The position numbers and the translations under genes are program-made. From a bacterium (lineage in GTDB: Bacteria; Patescibacteriota; Saccharimonadia; Saccharimonadales; JAUPVS01), in NCBI GenBank assembly GCA_029780855.1, contig JAKOXV010000012.1, positions 1 to 35,621 of the forward strand: DNA of 35,621 nucleotides, in the 5' to 3' direction. Under the pieces are notes generated by a model, which searched no databases, had not been told where the DNA came from, and saw nothing but the letters and a program-made list of their open reading frames with translations. This document shows, piece by piece, positions 6,848-12,812 of the stretch. Position 1 is the first letter of the stretch. Each line of letters begins with the position of its first letter.

Positions 6848-7468
6848 GTGATAGAGCAATTATTTGGGAGTAAAACAAGAGTAAAGTTGCTGCAACTGTT
6901 CTACAGCAACCCCAACCGTTCATTTTATGTGCGTGAAATTACTCGTAAAATCGACGAACAAATTAACTCAGTTCGTCGAGAACTAGCTAATCTTTTGAGT
7001 ATTGGCATTATTTCTTCTGACAATACCAATAACCGACTCTACTATGAAGTCAACCAGAAGTATGAGTACTACAAGCCTCTAGCAGCCATATTTGGCAACG
7101 AAAAACTAGCCGCTAGTACGGACACCGCCGTATCGGTTGATGGAGATGCAAAAGCCATAAAGAGCCTGGGGAATGTGGAGGTTGCGATTTTAACTGGCCA
7201 GTTTACGCGTGATGAACGCCCCGGTGTAGATTTCATTTTGGTAGGTGATGTCAATCAGACCAAACTCAATAAGTTTATTGAAGAATGGGAATCGAGAGAA
7301 GGGAAGGATATTCGATACGCTGTTATGCCGGCCGGAGAATTTGAGTATCGTCGCCAGGTAAATGACCGATTTTTGACCACCGTGCTAGAGTCAAAAATAC
7401 AAGTGATGATTGATAAGCACGACACTTTGACAGAGAAAAAACCGGAAAAAGTAAGTAAGGAGAAATAA
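6848..7468 (+). CDS. winged-helix protein with degenerate nucleotidyltransferase-like domain
   Basis: 206 residues, GTG start. The first 80 residues form an ArsR/MarR-like winged helix (LFGSKTRVKLLQLFYSNPNRSFYVREIT, INSVRRELANLLSIGII). From residue 112 there is a stretch resembling MNT-type nucleotidyltransferases (VAILTGQFTRDERPGVDFIL, then VGDVNQ), but the catalytic GS is GQ and only one of the two metal-binding Asp residues is kept, so it is probably inactive. Such HTH-MNT fusions are common in archaea and CPR; a regulator role is inferred. TACAAT (6836-6841) lies 6 bases before the GTG, so it may also start its own leaderless transcript. Its TAA stop overlaps the next start (TAATG). Confidence 0.8.
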   Translation: MIEQLFGSKTRVKLLQLFYSNPNRSFYVREITRKIDEQINSVRRELANLLSIGIISSDNTNNRLYYEVNQKYEYYKPLAAIFGNEKLAASTDTAVSVDGDAKAIKSLGNVEVAILTGQFTRDERPGVDFILVGDVNQTKLNKFIEEWESREGKDIRYAVMPAGEFEYRRQVNDRFLTTVLESKIQVMIDKHDTLTEKKPEKVSKEK

Positions 7469-8094
7469 TGGATATCCAGTTCTTTGGTGCCAATTGTATT
7501 AGATTGGCTGGGAAAAAAGCCAGCATCATAATTGACGACAACCTCGGTGACGTGGGTCTAAAATCGGTGACTAAGCCGGGGGAAATTGCGCTGTTTACCA
7601 ATGGTCATGGTGAACCGGACGTGGACGTCAAAATCGTCATAGACTATCCAGGCGAGTACGAAGTATCTGACGTATCTGTTAGGGGTATTGCTGCTCGCGG
7701 TCATATTGATGAAGAAGGCAAGAAATCGTCTGTAATTTACCGGATTATAACCGACGATATCAGGATCGCGGTTGTGGGGCACATCTATCCGGATCTTACC
7801 GAAAAGCAACTGGAGGCGATTGGTACGGTAGACGTTTTAATCATACCGGTTGGTGGTAATGGTTATACGCTTGATGGGATCGGAGCACTTAAGCTCATCC
7901 GAAAGATTGAGCCCAAGCTGATCATTCCAACTCACTATGCAGACAGTAAGATTAACTATGCGGTGCCACAAACTGACCTTGAGACTGTTCTCAAGAACAT
8001 GTCTATGGAGCCAAAGGAGCGAGTAGAGAAGTTAAAACTTAAGCCTGCGGATATAGCTGATACAACACAGTTGATTGTACTCGAGCGCTCATAG
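7468..8094 (+). CDS. metallo-beta-lactamase-fold protein
   Basis: 208 residues, translationally coupled to the winged-helix gene through TAATG, with AAGGAG before the start. The pattern is that of the Lactamase_B_3/UPF0173-like group: MDIQFFGANCIRLAGKKASIIID at the start, IVIDYPGEYEV, VVGHIYPDLTEKQLEAI, VLIIPVGGNGYTLDGIGAL and a final IIPTHYAD. The canonical HxHxDH metal motif is not present (the corresponding region reads TNGHGEPD), while the late Gly-Gly and His are kept. It may have altered metal binding or none. Known relatives are uncharacterised hydrolases, so the substrate is unknown. Confidence 0.82.
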   Translation: MDIQFFGANCIRLAGKKASIIIDDNLGDVGLKSVTKPGEIALFTNGHGEPDVDVKIVIDYPGEYEVSDVSVRGIAARGHIDEEGKKSSVIYRIITDDIRIAVVGHIYPDLTEKQLEAIGTVDVLIIPVGGNGYTLDGIGALKLIRKIEPKLIIPTHYADSKINYAVPQTDLETVLKNMSMEPKERVEKLKLKPADIADTTQLIVLERS

Positions 8095-8111
8095 TAGGCT
8101 GCTACATCTCA

Positions 8112-8154
8112 GTAATAAAATACCTCGCATTATATGTGCGAGGTATTTTATTAC
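8112..8154. terminator. bidirectional terminator
   Basis: An 18-bp perfect stem (8112-8129 with 8137-8154) around a 7-base loop; the stem foot is A/T-rich so both strands end in T-rich runs. It serves the MBL-fold gene from the left and rpmB from the right. Confidence 0.9.
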
Positions 8155-8170
8155 GTAGCGTATAGAAAGA

Positions 8171-8365
8171 TTATTTAGCGATAACGCCGTTTTTCTTAAG
8201 AGTGCGAATAGCTTGGGTACTGACTTTCATCTTAACCTTCTTGCCATCAACAACAACAGTCTTAGTCTGGAGATTAGGTTTCCAAACCTTCTTAGTGTGG
8301 CGCTGTGAAAAGCTCACGTTGCTGCCAAACTGCTTGCCTTTACCGGTTATTTCACATTTCTGCAT
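8171..8365 (-). CDS. rpmB: 50S ribosomal protein L28 (bL28)
   Basis: 64 residues, typical length. MQKCEITGKGKQFGSNVSFSQRHTKK and WKPNLQ are the L28 signature; the C-terminus VKMKVSTQAIRTLKKNG is also characteristic. The promoter is well formed on the minus strand: TTGACC (8402-8397), 17 bases, TACAAT (8379-8374), then 8 bases to ATG, so the mRNA is leaderless or nearly so. Monocistronic, ending at the bidirectional terminator. Confidence 0.96.
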   Translation of the reverse strand: MQKCEITGKGKQFGSNVSFSQRHTKKVWKPNLQTKTVVVDGKKVKMKVSTQAIRTLKKNGVIAK

Positions 8366-8373
8366 AGGGGTAC

Positions 8374-8402
8374 ATTGTACCGTGTTTCATCTGTTAGGTC
8401 AA
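8374..8402 (-). promoter_or_regulatory. rpmB promoter
   Basis: TTGACC, 17-base spacer, TACAAT, 8 bases before the start codon. It is the same hexamer pair and spacing as the infC promoter. Confidence 0.8.
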
Positions 8403-8433
8403 TACACAGATTGGACTGCTATAATGAAGCGGT

Positions 8434-9057
8434 ATGTTAGGAAATCTTGACGCTTCAGCAATCGTAGTCGTGTTTGTGACTCTGGTTATTTCAATTACTA
8501 TTCACGAAGCGATGCATGCGTTTGCTGGATACTGGCTAGGTGACGATACCGCTAAGCTGGAGGGTAGGCTGTCGCTGAATCCTCTTAGGCACATCGACCC
8601 CTATACCACGTTAATTTTGCCAATTGTTACGCTTGTCGTTTTCAAGGTGCCACTGTTGGCTGCAAAACCAGTTCCATTCAATCCTAACAGGGTAAAATAC
8701 GAAGAGTACGGCGCTGCACTCGTAGGATTGGCGGGGCCATTTAGTAACTTGGTGATGGCAGTAGTAGGTGCTGGTTTGGTGCAAATGCTTAATGGGAATG
8801 TGGCATTAGGCATCGTCAACGCGCTTGTCATTTTTGTACAAGTGAACGTAGCACTGTTTGTATTTAATATGATCCCAATTCCACCGCTCGATGGTTCGCG
8901 TGCTTTGTATGCAGTGGCACCCGAACCGGTACAAGATTTCATGGCTTCTTTGGAGCGGTACGGTGTACTCCTGATTTTTGGGCTCGTACTATTGATTCCA
9001 GGCTTTGGTGTGCTCTTGGTTAACCTCAACACTAAATTATTAAACATTCTCTTGTAA
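8434..9057 (+). CDS. site-2 protease family (M50) membrane metalloprotease
   Basis: 207 residues and mostly hydrophobic, with about five or six membrane segments. The zinc site HEAMH is at residues 24-28 inside the first helix, followed by the family pattern GRLSLNPLRHIDPY, GLAGPFSNLVMAV, and the second metal-ligand motif NMIPIPPLDGSRAL with Asp153. This is the short, PDZ-less form (YwhC/Rv-like) found in many bacteria; it cleaves membrane substrates, which are unknown here. TATAAT (8420-8425) is 8 bases before ATG 8434, so the gene is leaderless. The stop codon (TAA) is inside the likely -35 of the RNA gene that follows. Confidence 0.93.
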   Translation: MLGNLDASAIVVVFVTLVISITIHEAMHAFAGYWLGDDTAKLEGRLSLNPLRHIDPYTTLILPIVTLVVFKVPLLAAKPVPFNPNRVKYEEYGAALVGLAGPFSNLVMAVVGAGLVQMLNGNVALGIVNALVIFVQVNVALFVFNMIPIPPLDGSRALYAVAPEPVQDFMASLERYGVLLIFGLVLLIPGFGVLLVNLNTKLLNILL

Positions 9058-9081
9058 GCTGCTTGCACAAGACGATATAAT
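9052..9081 (+). promoter_or_regulatory. promoter of structured RNA
   Basis: TTGTAA (9052-9057), 18 bases, TATAAT (9076-9081). The -35 overlaps the last codon and stop of the M50 protease gene. Predicted start near 9088. Confidence 0.65.
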
Positions 9082-9087
9082 AGAGGT

Positions 9088-9263
9088 GGCTGGGGAAGGC
9101 GAAAGCCGAAGGCCAACCATATGATTATCTGAATAACTAATCATAGGGAGCTCAACATTTGGGTCGGCCGGGGGTCGACACGTGAGAGCACCCACTTGCG
9201 TACACGCAGGTGATCATGTTGGCTCCAGCTACGTAAAAACTCGAGCGAGAAGCTCGAGTTTTT
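9088..9263 (+). ncRNA. unidentified structured RNA, about 175 nt
   Basis: A promoter and a terminator bracket a GC-rich non-coding unit with clear local folds: GGC-GAAA-GCC near 9098-9107 (GNRA tetraloop) inside a larger GGC/GCC stem; ATGATTA (9119-9125) with TAATCAT (9136-9142); a long-range stem GGAGC-U-CAACAU (9147-9158) with AUGUUG-GCUCC (9216-9226); and inside it a hairpin ACTTGCG/CGCAGGT closed by TACA. It lacks the SRP domain IV motif, the tmRNA ends and a 6S-like single rod. No open frame of note. Housekeeping abundance is plausible because it has its own strong promoter, but the family is unknown to me. Confidence 0.65.
9235..9263. terminator. bidirectional terminator (RNA gene and tRNA-Pro)
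   Basis: AAAAACTCGAGC (9235-9246) pairs perfectly with GCTCGAGTTTTT (9252-9263), loop GAGAA. The T run ends the plus-strand RNA, and the A run becomes a T run for tRNA-Pro, whose 3' end is only 4 bases away. Confidence 0.9.
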
Positions 9264-9267
9264 GCTT

Positions 9268-9343
9268 TGGTCGGGGTGACAGGACTTGAACCTGCGACCT
9301 CACGGCCCCCAGCCGTACGCGCTACCAACTGCGCTACACCCCG
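9268..9343 (-). tRNA. tRNA-Pro (GGG), CCA encoded
   Basis: Minus-strand cloverleaf: acceptor CGGGGTG/CACCCCG, D arm GCGC-AGTTGGTA-GCGC, anticodon loop CTGGGGG with anticodon GGG, T arm GCAGGTTCAAGTCCTGT, 3' ACCA encoded (TGGT at 9268-9271). Confidence 0.97.
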
Positions 9344-9367
9344 ATAACAGGGGTATTTTAGCGTAAA

Positions 9368-10396
9368 TTAGTAAATTAGCATAGAGTCGCCGTAAGAGAG
9401 GAAGTTATATTCTTTGGCGATAGCTTCTTCATATGCATGCCTGAGGTTTTCCCAGCCGGCAAAGGCCGCAGCGAGCATGAGGACAGTTGTGCGGGGGGCG
9501 TGGAAATTCGTGAGTAGCATATCAACGACCTTGAACTGATAGCCTGGGTACATAAAAATGTCTGCTTCACCGGAAAGGGCGGATGGATCGTGCTGAAGTA
9601 TTTCTTGAGCGGCATATTCGAGAGTCCGGGTGACAGTAGTGCCAACTGCGCAGATACGATGGCCGGAGTGCCGGGCTTCTTTTATGGCAACTACGGTAGT
9701 TTGCGGAATCTCATAGTACTCACTGTGCATTTCATGATCCTCGACTTTATCAGAGCGGATGGGTAGGAAAGTGCCAAGTCCGACGTGCAGGGTTAGATAC
9801 ACAACTTTTACGCCCTTGGCCTTGAGCTTATCTTGCAGCTGATCGGTAAAGTTGAGTGATGCTGTCGGAGCGGCCACCGAACCAGCCTTTTTAGCGAATA
9901 CCGTTTGGTATCGTTCTATGTCTTTTTCGGTTGCTTGCCGTTTCATATATGGAGGCAGAGGAACGGTACCGGTGTGATCGGCGAGCGCAAGAAGATCTTC
10001 GCCAGACTCAATTTCGGCAATGCCGTTTGATAGTATCTTGCGTATGTACACTTTCGTTCCCTTAACATCTAGGGTCTCGCCCTCATGAAGCTTTCCGCGG
10101 TACAAGCAGTTTCTAATATTGTGCGACGGAGCATGTCCGTGGGTTTCGATGAGTAGAAGTTCGCGTTGTCTGCCGGCAGAATTTGTGCCGATCAGCCTTG
10201 CCTTGATAACTTTGGTGTTATTGAGAACAACTACGTCGCCGGCATCGAGATATTCAGCCACGCCTTGATAGCTTCGGTGCTGGATGGTGCCGGATTGTTT
10301 ATGTAAAACCAGTAGTCGAGATTGCCCGCGCACTTCTGGAGGGAATTGCGCTATTCGCTCCTCGGGCAGGGAGTAGTCGTAGTCACTTATCTTCAT
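9368..10396 (-). CDS. queA: S-adenosylmethionine:tRNA ribosyltransferase-isomerase
   Basis: Transfers and isomerises the ribosyl part of SAM onto preQ1 in tRNA, making epoxyqueuosine. It begins MKISDYDYSLPEERIAQFP, with VVVLNNTKVIKARLIG, then EGETLDVKG, the central PPYMKR, FAKKAGSVAAPTASLNF, LTLHVGLGTFLPIRSD, HSEYYEIP and the C-terminal LLTNFHAPRTTVLMLAAAF, all family signatures; 342 residues is normal. I prefer ATG 10396 over ATG 10405: the residues before MKIS do not align with the family, and TAGAAT lies 7 bases before 10396, matching the leaderless spacing. It pairs functionally with tgt at 2.2 kb and is divergent from the RNase H gene. Confidence 0.96.
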   Translation of the reverse strand: MKISDYDYSLPEERIAQFPPEVRGQSRLLVLHKQSGTIQHRSYQGVAEYLDAGDVVVLNNTKVIKARLIGTNSAGRQRELLLIETHGHAPSHNIRNCLYRGKLHEGETLDVKGTKVYIRKILSNGIAEIESGEDLLALADHTGTVPLPPYMKRQATEKDIERYQTVFAKKAGSVAAPTASLNFTDQLQDKLKAKGVKVVYLTLHVGLGTFLPIRSDKVEDHEMHSEYYEIPQTTVVAIKEARHSGHRICAVGTTVTRTLEYAAQEILQHDPSALSGEADIFMYPGYQFKVVDMLLTNFHAPRTTVLMLAAAFAGWENLRHAYEEAIAKEYNFLSYGDSMLIY

Positions 10397-10449
10397 CAAA
10401 ACCATTCTATAGGATGGCGTTCCTTAGTCCAAATGGTAGAATAGGATAG

Positions 10450-11190
10450 ATGAAGCAATTGAGACTAAAACAAAAACACATCCAGGATATTAGTCGTGGT
10501 AAAGTTTCTGCTTTATTACTAGCTGATGAGGGGCAGAGTATAACGGTACATGACAAACTCGAGCTCATAAACGATGACACAAATGAAGCGGTGGGTACTT
10601 TGGAAGTAAAGGAAGTAGTTATTCGCCAACTGAAGGACTTTGAGAAACAGGATGACGTGCTGGTGCACTTTGTTACTCAACAAGGTTTTAATCCTACGGT
10701 AGCCACAAAGCGTATCAATTTTGCGTTTCATCCTCACGCTAAGACAACGCCGGTGGAACGAAATGATGTTAATTTGTATACAAATCTATCAGAGGTAAAG
10801 ATGTATGCCGATGGTGGATCACGGGGAAATCCGGGACCGTCAGCTTCAGGATGGGTGCTGTTTGATATAGACGGAAGCGTGCTTAAAGAGGGCGGGAAGT
10901 ACCTAGGCATCACCACCAACAACCAGGCGGAATACCAGGCACTTAAATTCGGTTTGGAAGACGCCAAAAAAATGCAGGTAAAACGTGTACAGGTTTATAT
11001 GGATAGCCTACTAGTGATCAATCAAATGAAGGGTATCTTTAAGGTCAAAAACCGAGATTTGTGGCCAATTTATGAAGCAATCAGAGAGTTGGCTAAGAGT
11101 TTCCAGAAGGTGACATTCACGCATGTGCCCAGGGAGCTCAATAAGGAAGCCGACCGTATGGTCAACGAGACGCTCGACGCTAATCAGTAG
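10450..11190 (+). CDS. RNase HI domain fused to an N-terminal ASCH/PUA-like domain
   Basis: 246 residues. The C-terminal part (about 116-244) is an RNase HI: MYADGGSRGNPGPSASGWVL supplies the first catalytic Asp, NNQAEYQAL the Glu, VYMDSLLVINQM the second Asp, and HVPRELNKEADRMVNE the final His/Asp region. It cuts RNA in RNA-DNA hybrids. The first 75 residues (MKQLRLKQKHIQDISRGKV, then a beta-rich SITVHDKLELIN segment) look like an ASCH/PUA-type RNA-binding domain; that assignment is tentative. The fusion could tether the nuclease to structured RNA. TAGAAT (10437-10442) lies 7 bases before ATG, so it is leaderless. The RNase P RNA gene starts about 30 bases after the stop. Confidence 0.88.
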   Translation: MKQLRLKQKHIQDISRGKVSALLLADEGQSITVHDKLELINDDTNEAVGTLEVKEVVIRQLKDFEKQDDVLVHFVTQQGFNPTVATKRINFAFHPHAKTTPVERNDVNLYTNLSEVKMYADGGSRGNPGPSASGWVLFDIDGSVLKEGGKYLGITTNNQAEYQALKFGLEDAKKMQVKRVQVYMDSLLVINQMKGIFKVKNRDLWPIYEAIRELAKSFQKVTFTHVPRELNKEADRMVNETLDANQ

Positions 11191-11210
11191 CGTTTTAACA
11201 ACTATGATGA

Positions 11211-11216
11211 TATAAT
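11211..11216 (+). promoter_or_regulatory. -10 box of rnpB
   Basis: TATAAT 6-7 bases before the mapped 5' side of RNase P RNA. No convincing -35 hexamer upstream. Confidence 0.6.
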
Positions 11217-11221
11217 TTGTT

Positions 11222-11571
11222 GGCCAGATTATCGGCTAATCGCTCTGATGTTCAGGGAGGAAAGTCCGGGCAGCGTAGGGAAAGACAGTTGCTAACGGCA
11301 ACCAGGGGAAACCCTAGGGAAAGTGCCACAGAAACGAAACTGCCCCCTATGGGGTAAAGGTGAAACGAGTGGGGTAAGAGCCCACAGTCTTGGCCGGCGA
11401 CGGTCGAGAGAGGTAAACCCTGTCTGCTGCAAGGAGATGGATCCCCTCCGCCAATTGGTGGATGGTTTCCCGCCAGGATTCGTCATATAAAACCGCTTGA
11501 TTCCGCTGGCAACGGTGGAACTAGATAGATGATTAGCTAAAACAGAACCCGGCTTACGGATAGTCTGACAC
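11222..11571 (+). ncRNA. rnpB: RNase P RNA (bacterial type A-like)
   Basis: Catalytic RNA of the tRNA 5'-processing enzyme. The P1 helix joins CAGATTATC (11225-11233) with GATAGTCTG (11559-11567). The universally conserved GGAGGAAAGTCCGGGC is at 11256-11271, GAAACGAAACTGCC follows near 11332, and the 3' ACAGAACCCGGCTTA is at 11542-11556, pairing back to the 5' region (P4). Length about 350 nt is normal. It stands alone between the RNase H gene and the ribosomal operon, with its own -10 box and terminator. Confidence 0.97.
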
Positions 11572-11580
11572 TAAAAATAT

Positions 11581-11616
11581 GAAAACACCGCCCTATTCGG
11601 ACGGTGTTTTCTTTTT
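11581..11616. terminator. bidirectional terminator (rnpB and rplT)
   Basis: GAAAACACCG (11581-11590) pairs with CGGTGTTTTC (11602-11611), followed by five T. On the minus strand it is followed by ATATTTTT and closes the infC operon. Confidence 0.9.
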
Positions 11617-11628
11617 GATGGTAAACAA

Positions 11629-11979
11629 TTATTTGGCTTTTTGAGCAGTCTCGACTACTGATTTGAACGCAGCTGGTTCGTTGACGGCTAACTCACTCAA
11701 TACCTTTCGGTCCAAGCTGATGTTGGCCTTCTTTAGCGCGGCAATTAGGCGACTATAGGTAGTGCCGTTCTGACGTGCACCGGCGTTAATTCGAGCATTC
11801 CAAAGTGCCCGCATGGTTCGCTTGCGGTTTCGTCGGTCACGGTAGGAATATACCAGTGACTTAGTAATTGCTTGCTTACCGCGCTTAATGCTAGAGCGGT
11901 GTGACCGCTGCATACCTTTGGTTGCTTTGCGGATTTTCTGGTGTTTGCGATGACTTGCAACGCCTCTTTTAACTCGCAT
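11629..11979 (-). CDS. rplT: 50S ribosomal protein L20 (bL20)
   Basis: 116 residues, normal. Begins MRVKRGVASHRKHQKIRKATKG and continues with RDRRNRKRTMRALWNARINAGAR, YSRLIAALKKANISLDRKVLSELAV, the L20 pattern. Basic N-terminal extension binds 23S rRNA; L20 is an early assembly protein and in known bacteria represses its own operon. It starts 4 bases after the rpmI stop, with TAGGAG inside the end of rpmI. Last gene of the infC-rpmI-rplT operon. Confidence 0.97.
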   Translation of the reverse strand: MRVKRGVASHRKHQKIRKATKGMQRSHRSSIKRGKQAITKSLVYSYRDRRNRKRTMRALWNARINAGARQNGTTYSRLIAALKKANISLDRKVLSELAVNEPAAFKSVVETAQKAK

Positions 11980-11983
11980 TCTC

Positions 11984-12178
11984 TTAGACTCCTAGATTTC
12001 TCTTAATGCTCTTGGTGGCTCGGCCGGTGAAGGTCTCGAGACCGCTGATCCGGCGTTTGCGCGCAGCAGACTTCTTCTCTAGAAGGTGGCTACCATGCGT
12101 GTGGCCGCGACGGACTTTACCGTTCTTGGTGATACGTATACGGTCTTTAGTGCCGCTATGCGTCTTTAGTTTTGGCAT
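11984..12178 (-). CDS. rpmI: 50S ribosomal protein L35 (bL35)
   Basis: 64 residues: MPKLKTHSGTKDRIRITKNGKVRRG and the HLLEKKSAARKRRIS signature. The start overlaps the last 23 bases of infC in another frame, so its AAGGAG ribosome-binding site lies inside infC; translational coupling is likely. Middle gene of the conserved infC-rpmI-rplT operon. Confidence 0.96.
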   Translation of the reverse strand: MPKLKTHSGTKDRIRITKNGKVRRGHTHGSHLLEKKSAARKRRISGLETFTGRATKSIKRNLGV

Positions 12179-12686
12179 GAGGATTGCTCCTTATTACAAA
12201 GTTTAATTGTTTACCTGATAACTGTGGTTGTTGATCTACGACGATTACATCTCCGAATCCGGCGATGACTTTATCGGCAAGGGTGAACCCGATGTCCTTG
12301 TGGGCGAGTTCTCGACCGCGGAAAAAGATGGTGATTTTGACCTTATTGCCAGCTTCTAGGAAACTGGTGACTTTCTTGAGTTTCACTCCGAGATCATGAT
12401 CACTGATCTTTAGCCCAAAGCGAATCTGCTTAACCTCCATGCTTTTAGCGTTACGCTTGCTCTTTTGTAGCTGCTTCGTTCGCTGGTAGTTGAATTTACC
12501 CCAGTCGATGATTTTTGCTACAGGCGGTTCGGCATTCGGTGAGATTTCTACAAGATCAAGATCTTGTTCACGTGCCATGTCCAGAGCTTCATTACGCGAT
12601 AAAACACCAAGCTGTTGGCCGTTTTGGTCAATCACGCGTAAGCGCGGGGCCCGAATACGTTCATTCAGGCGAGTCTGCTTGTCGAT
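12156..12686 (-). CDS. infC: translation initiation factor IF-3, apparent AUC start
   Basis: Binds the 30S subunit and checks start-codon pairing. The N-domain begins TRLNERIRAPRLRVIDQNGQQLGV; the linker and C-domain carry KQIRFGLKISDHDLGVKLKK and FLEAGNKVKITIFFRGRELAH. The first in-frame ATG (12743) is excluded because the promoter TTGACC-17-TACAAT (12753-12725) starts RNA near 12718, downstream of it. After that point there is no ATG, GTG or TTG before the conserved domain, but AAGGAG (12701-12696) sits 9 bases ahead of the in-frame ATC at 12686. An AUC start yields 176 residues beginning (I/M)DKQTRLNERIRAP, where other IF3 proteins begin. In E. coli infC starts at AUU and IF3 represses it; the same autoregulation is inferred. 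Confidence 0.93.
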   Translation of the reverse strand: MDKQTRLNERIRAPRLRVIDQNGQQLGVLSRNEALDMAREQDLDLVEISPNAEPPVAKIIDWGKFNYQRTKQLQKSKRNAKSMEVKQIRFGLKISDHDLGVKLKKVTSFLEAGNKVKITIFFRGRELAHKDIGFTLADKVIAGFGDVIVVDQQPQLSGKQLNFVIRSNPHAKTKDA

Positions 12687-12724
12687 ATTATCGTTCTCCT
12701 TAACCTTAGTATTTGGCTTGCAGC

Positions 12725-12753
12725 ATTGTAACAGATTAGCCAACAGGGGTCAA
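12725..12753 (-). promoter_or_regulatory. infC operon promoter
   Basis: TTGACC (12753-12748), 17 bases, TACAAT (12730-12725). The predicted start near 12718 gives a leader of about 32 nt holding AAGGAG. This promoter decides the infC start codon. Confidence 0.8.
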
Positions 12754-12812
12754 TAAACTTACGATTTTCTATTCTAAAACGTAAGCAAAAACAGGGGTGA
12801 TGGAAGTGTGTG

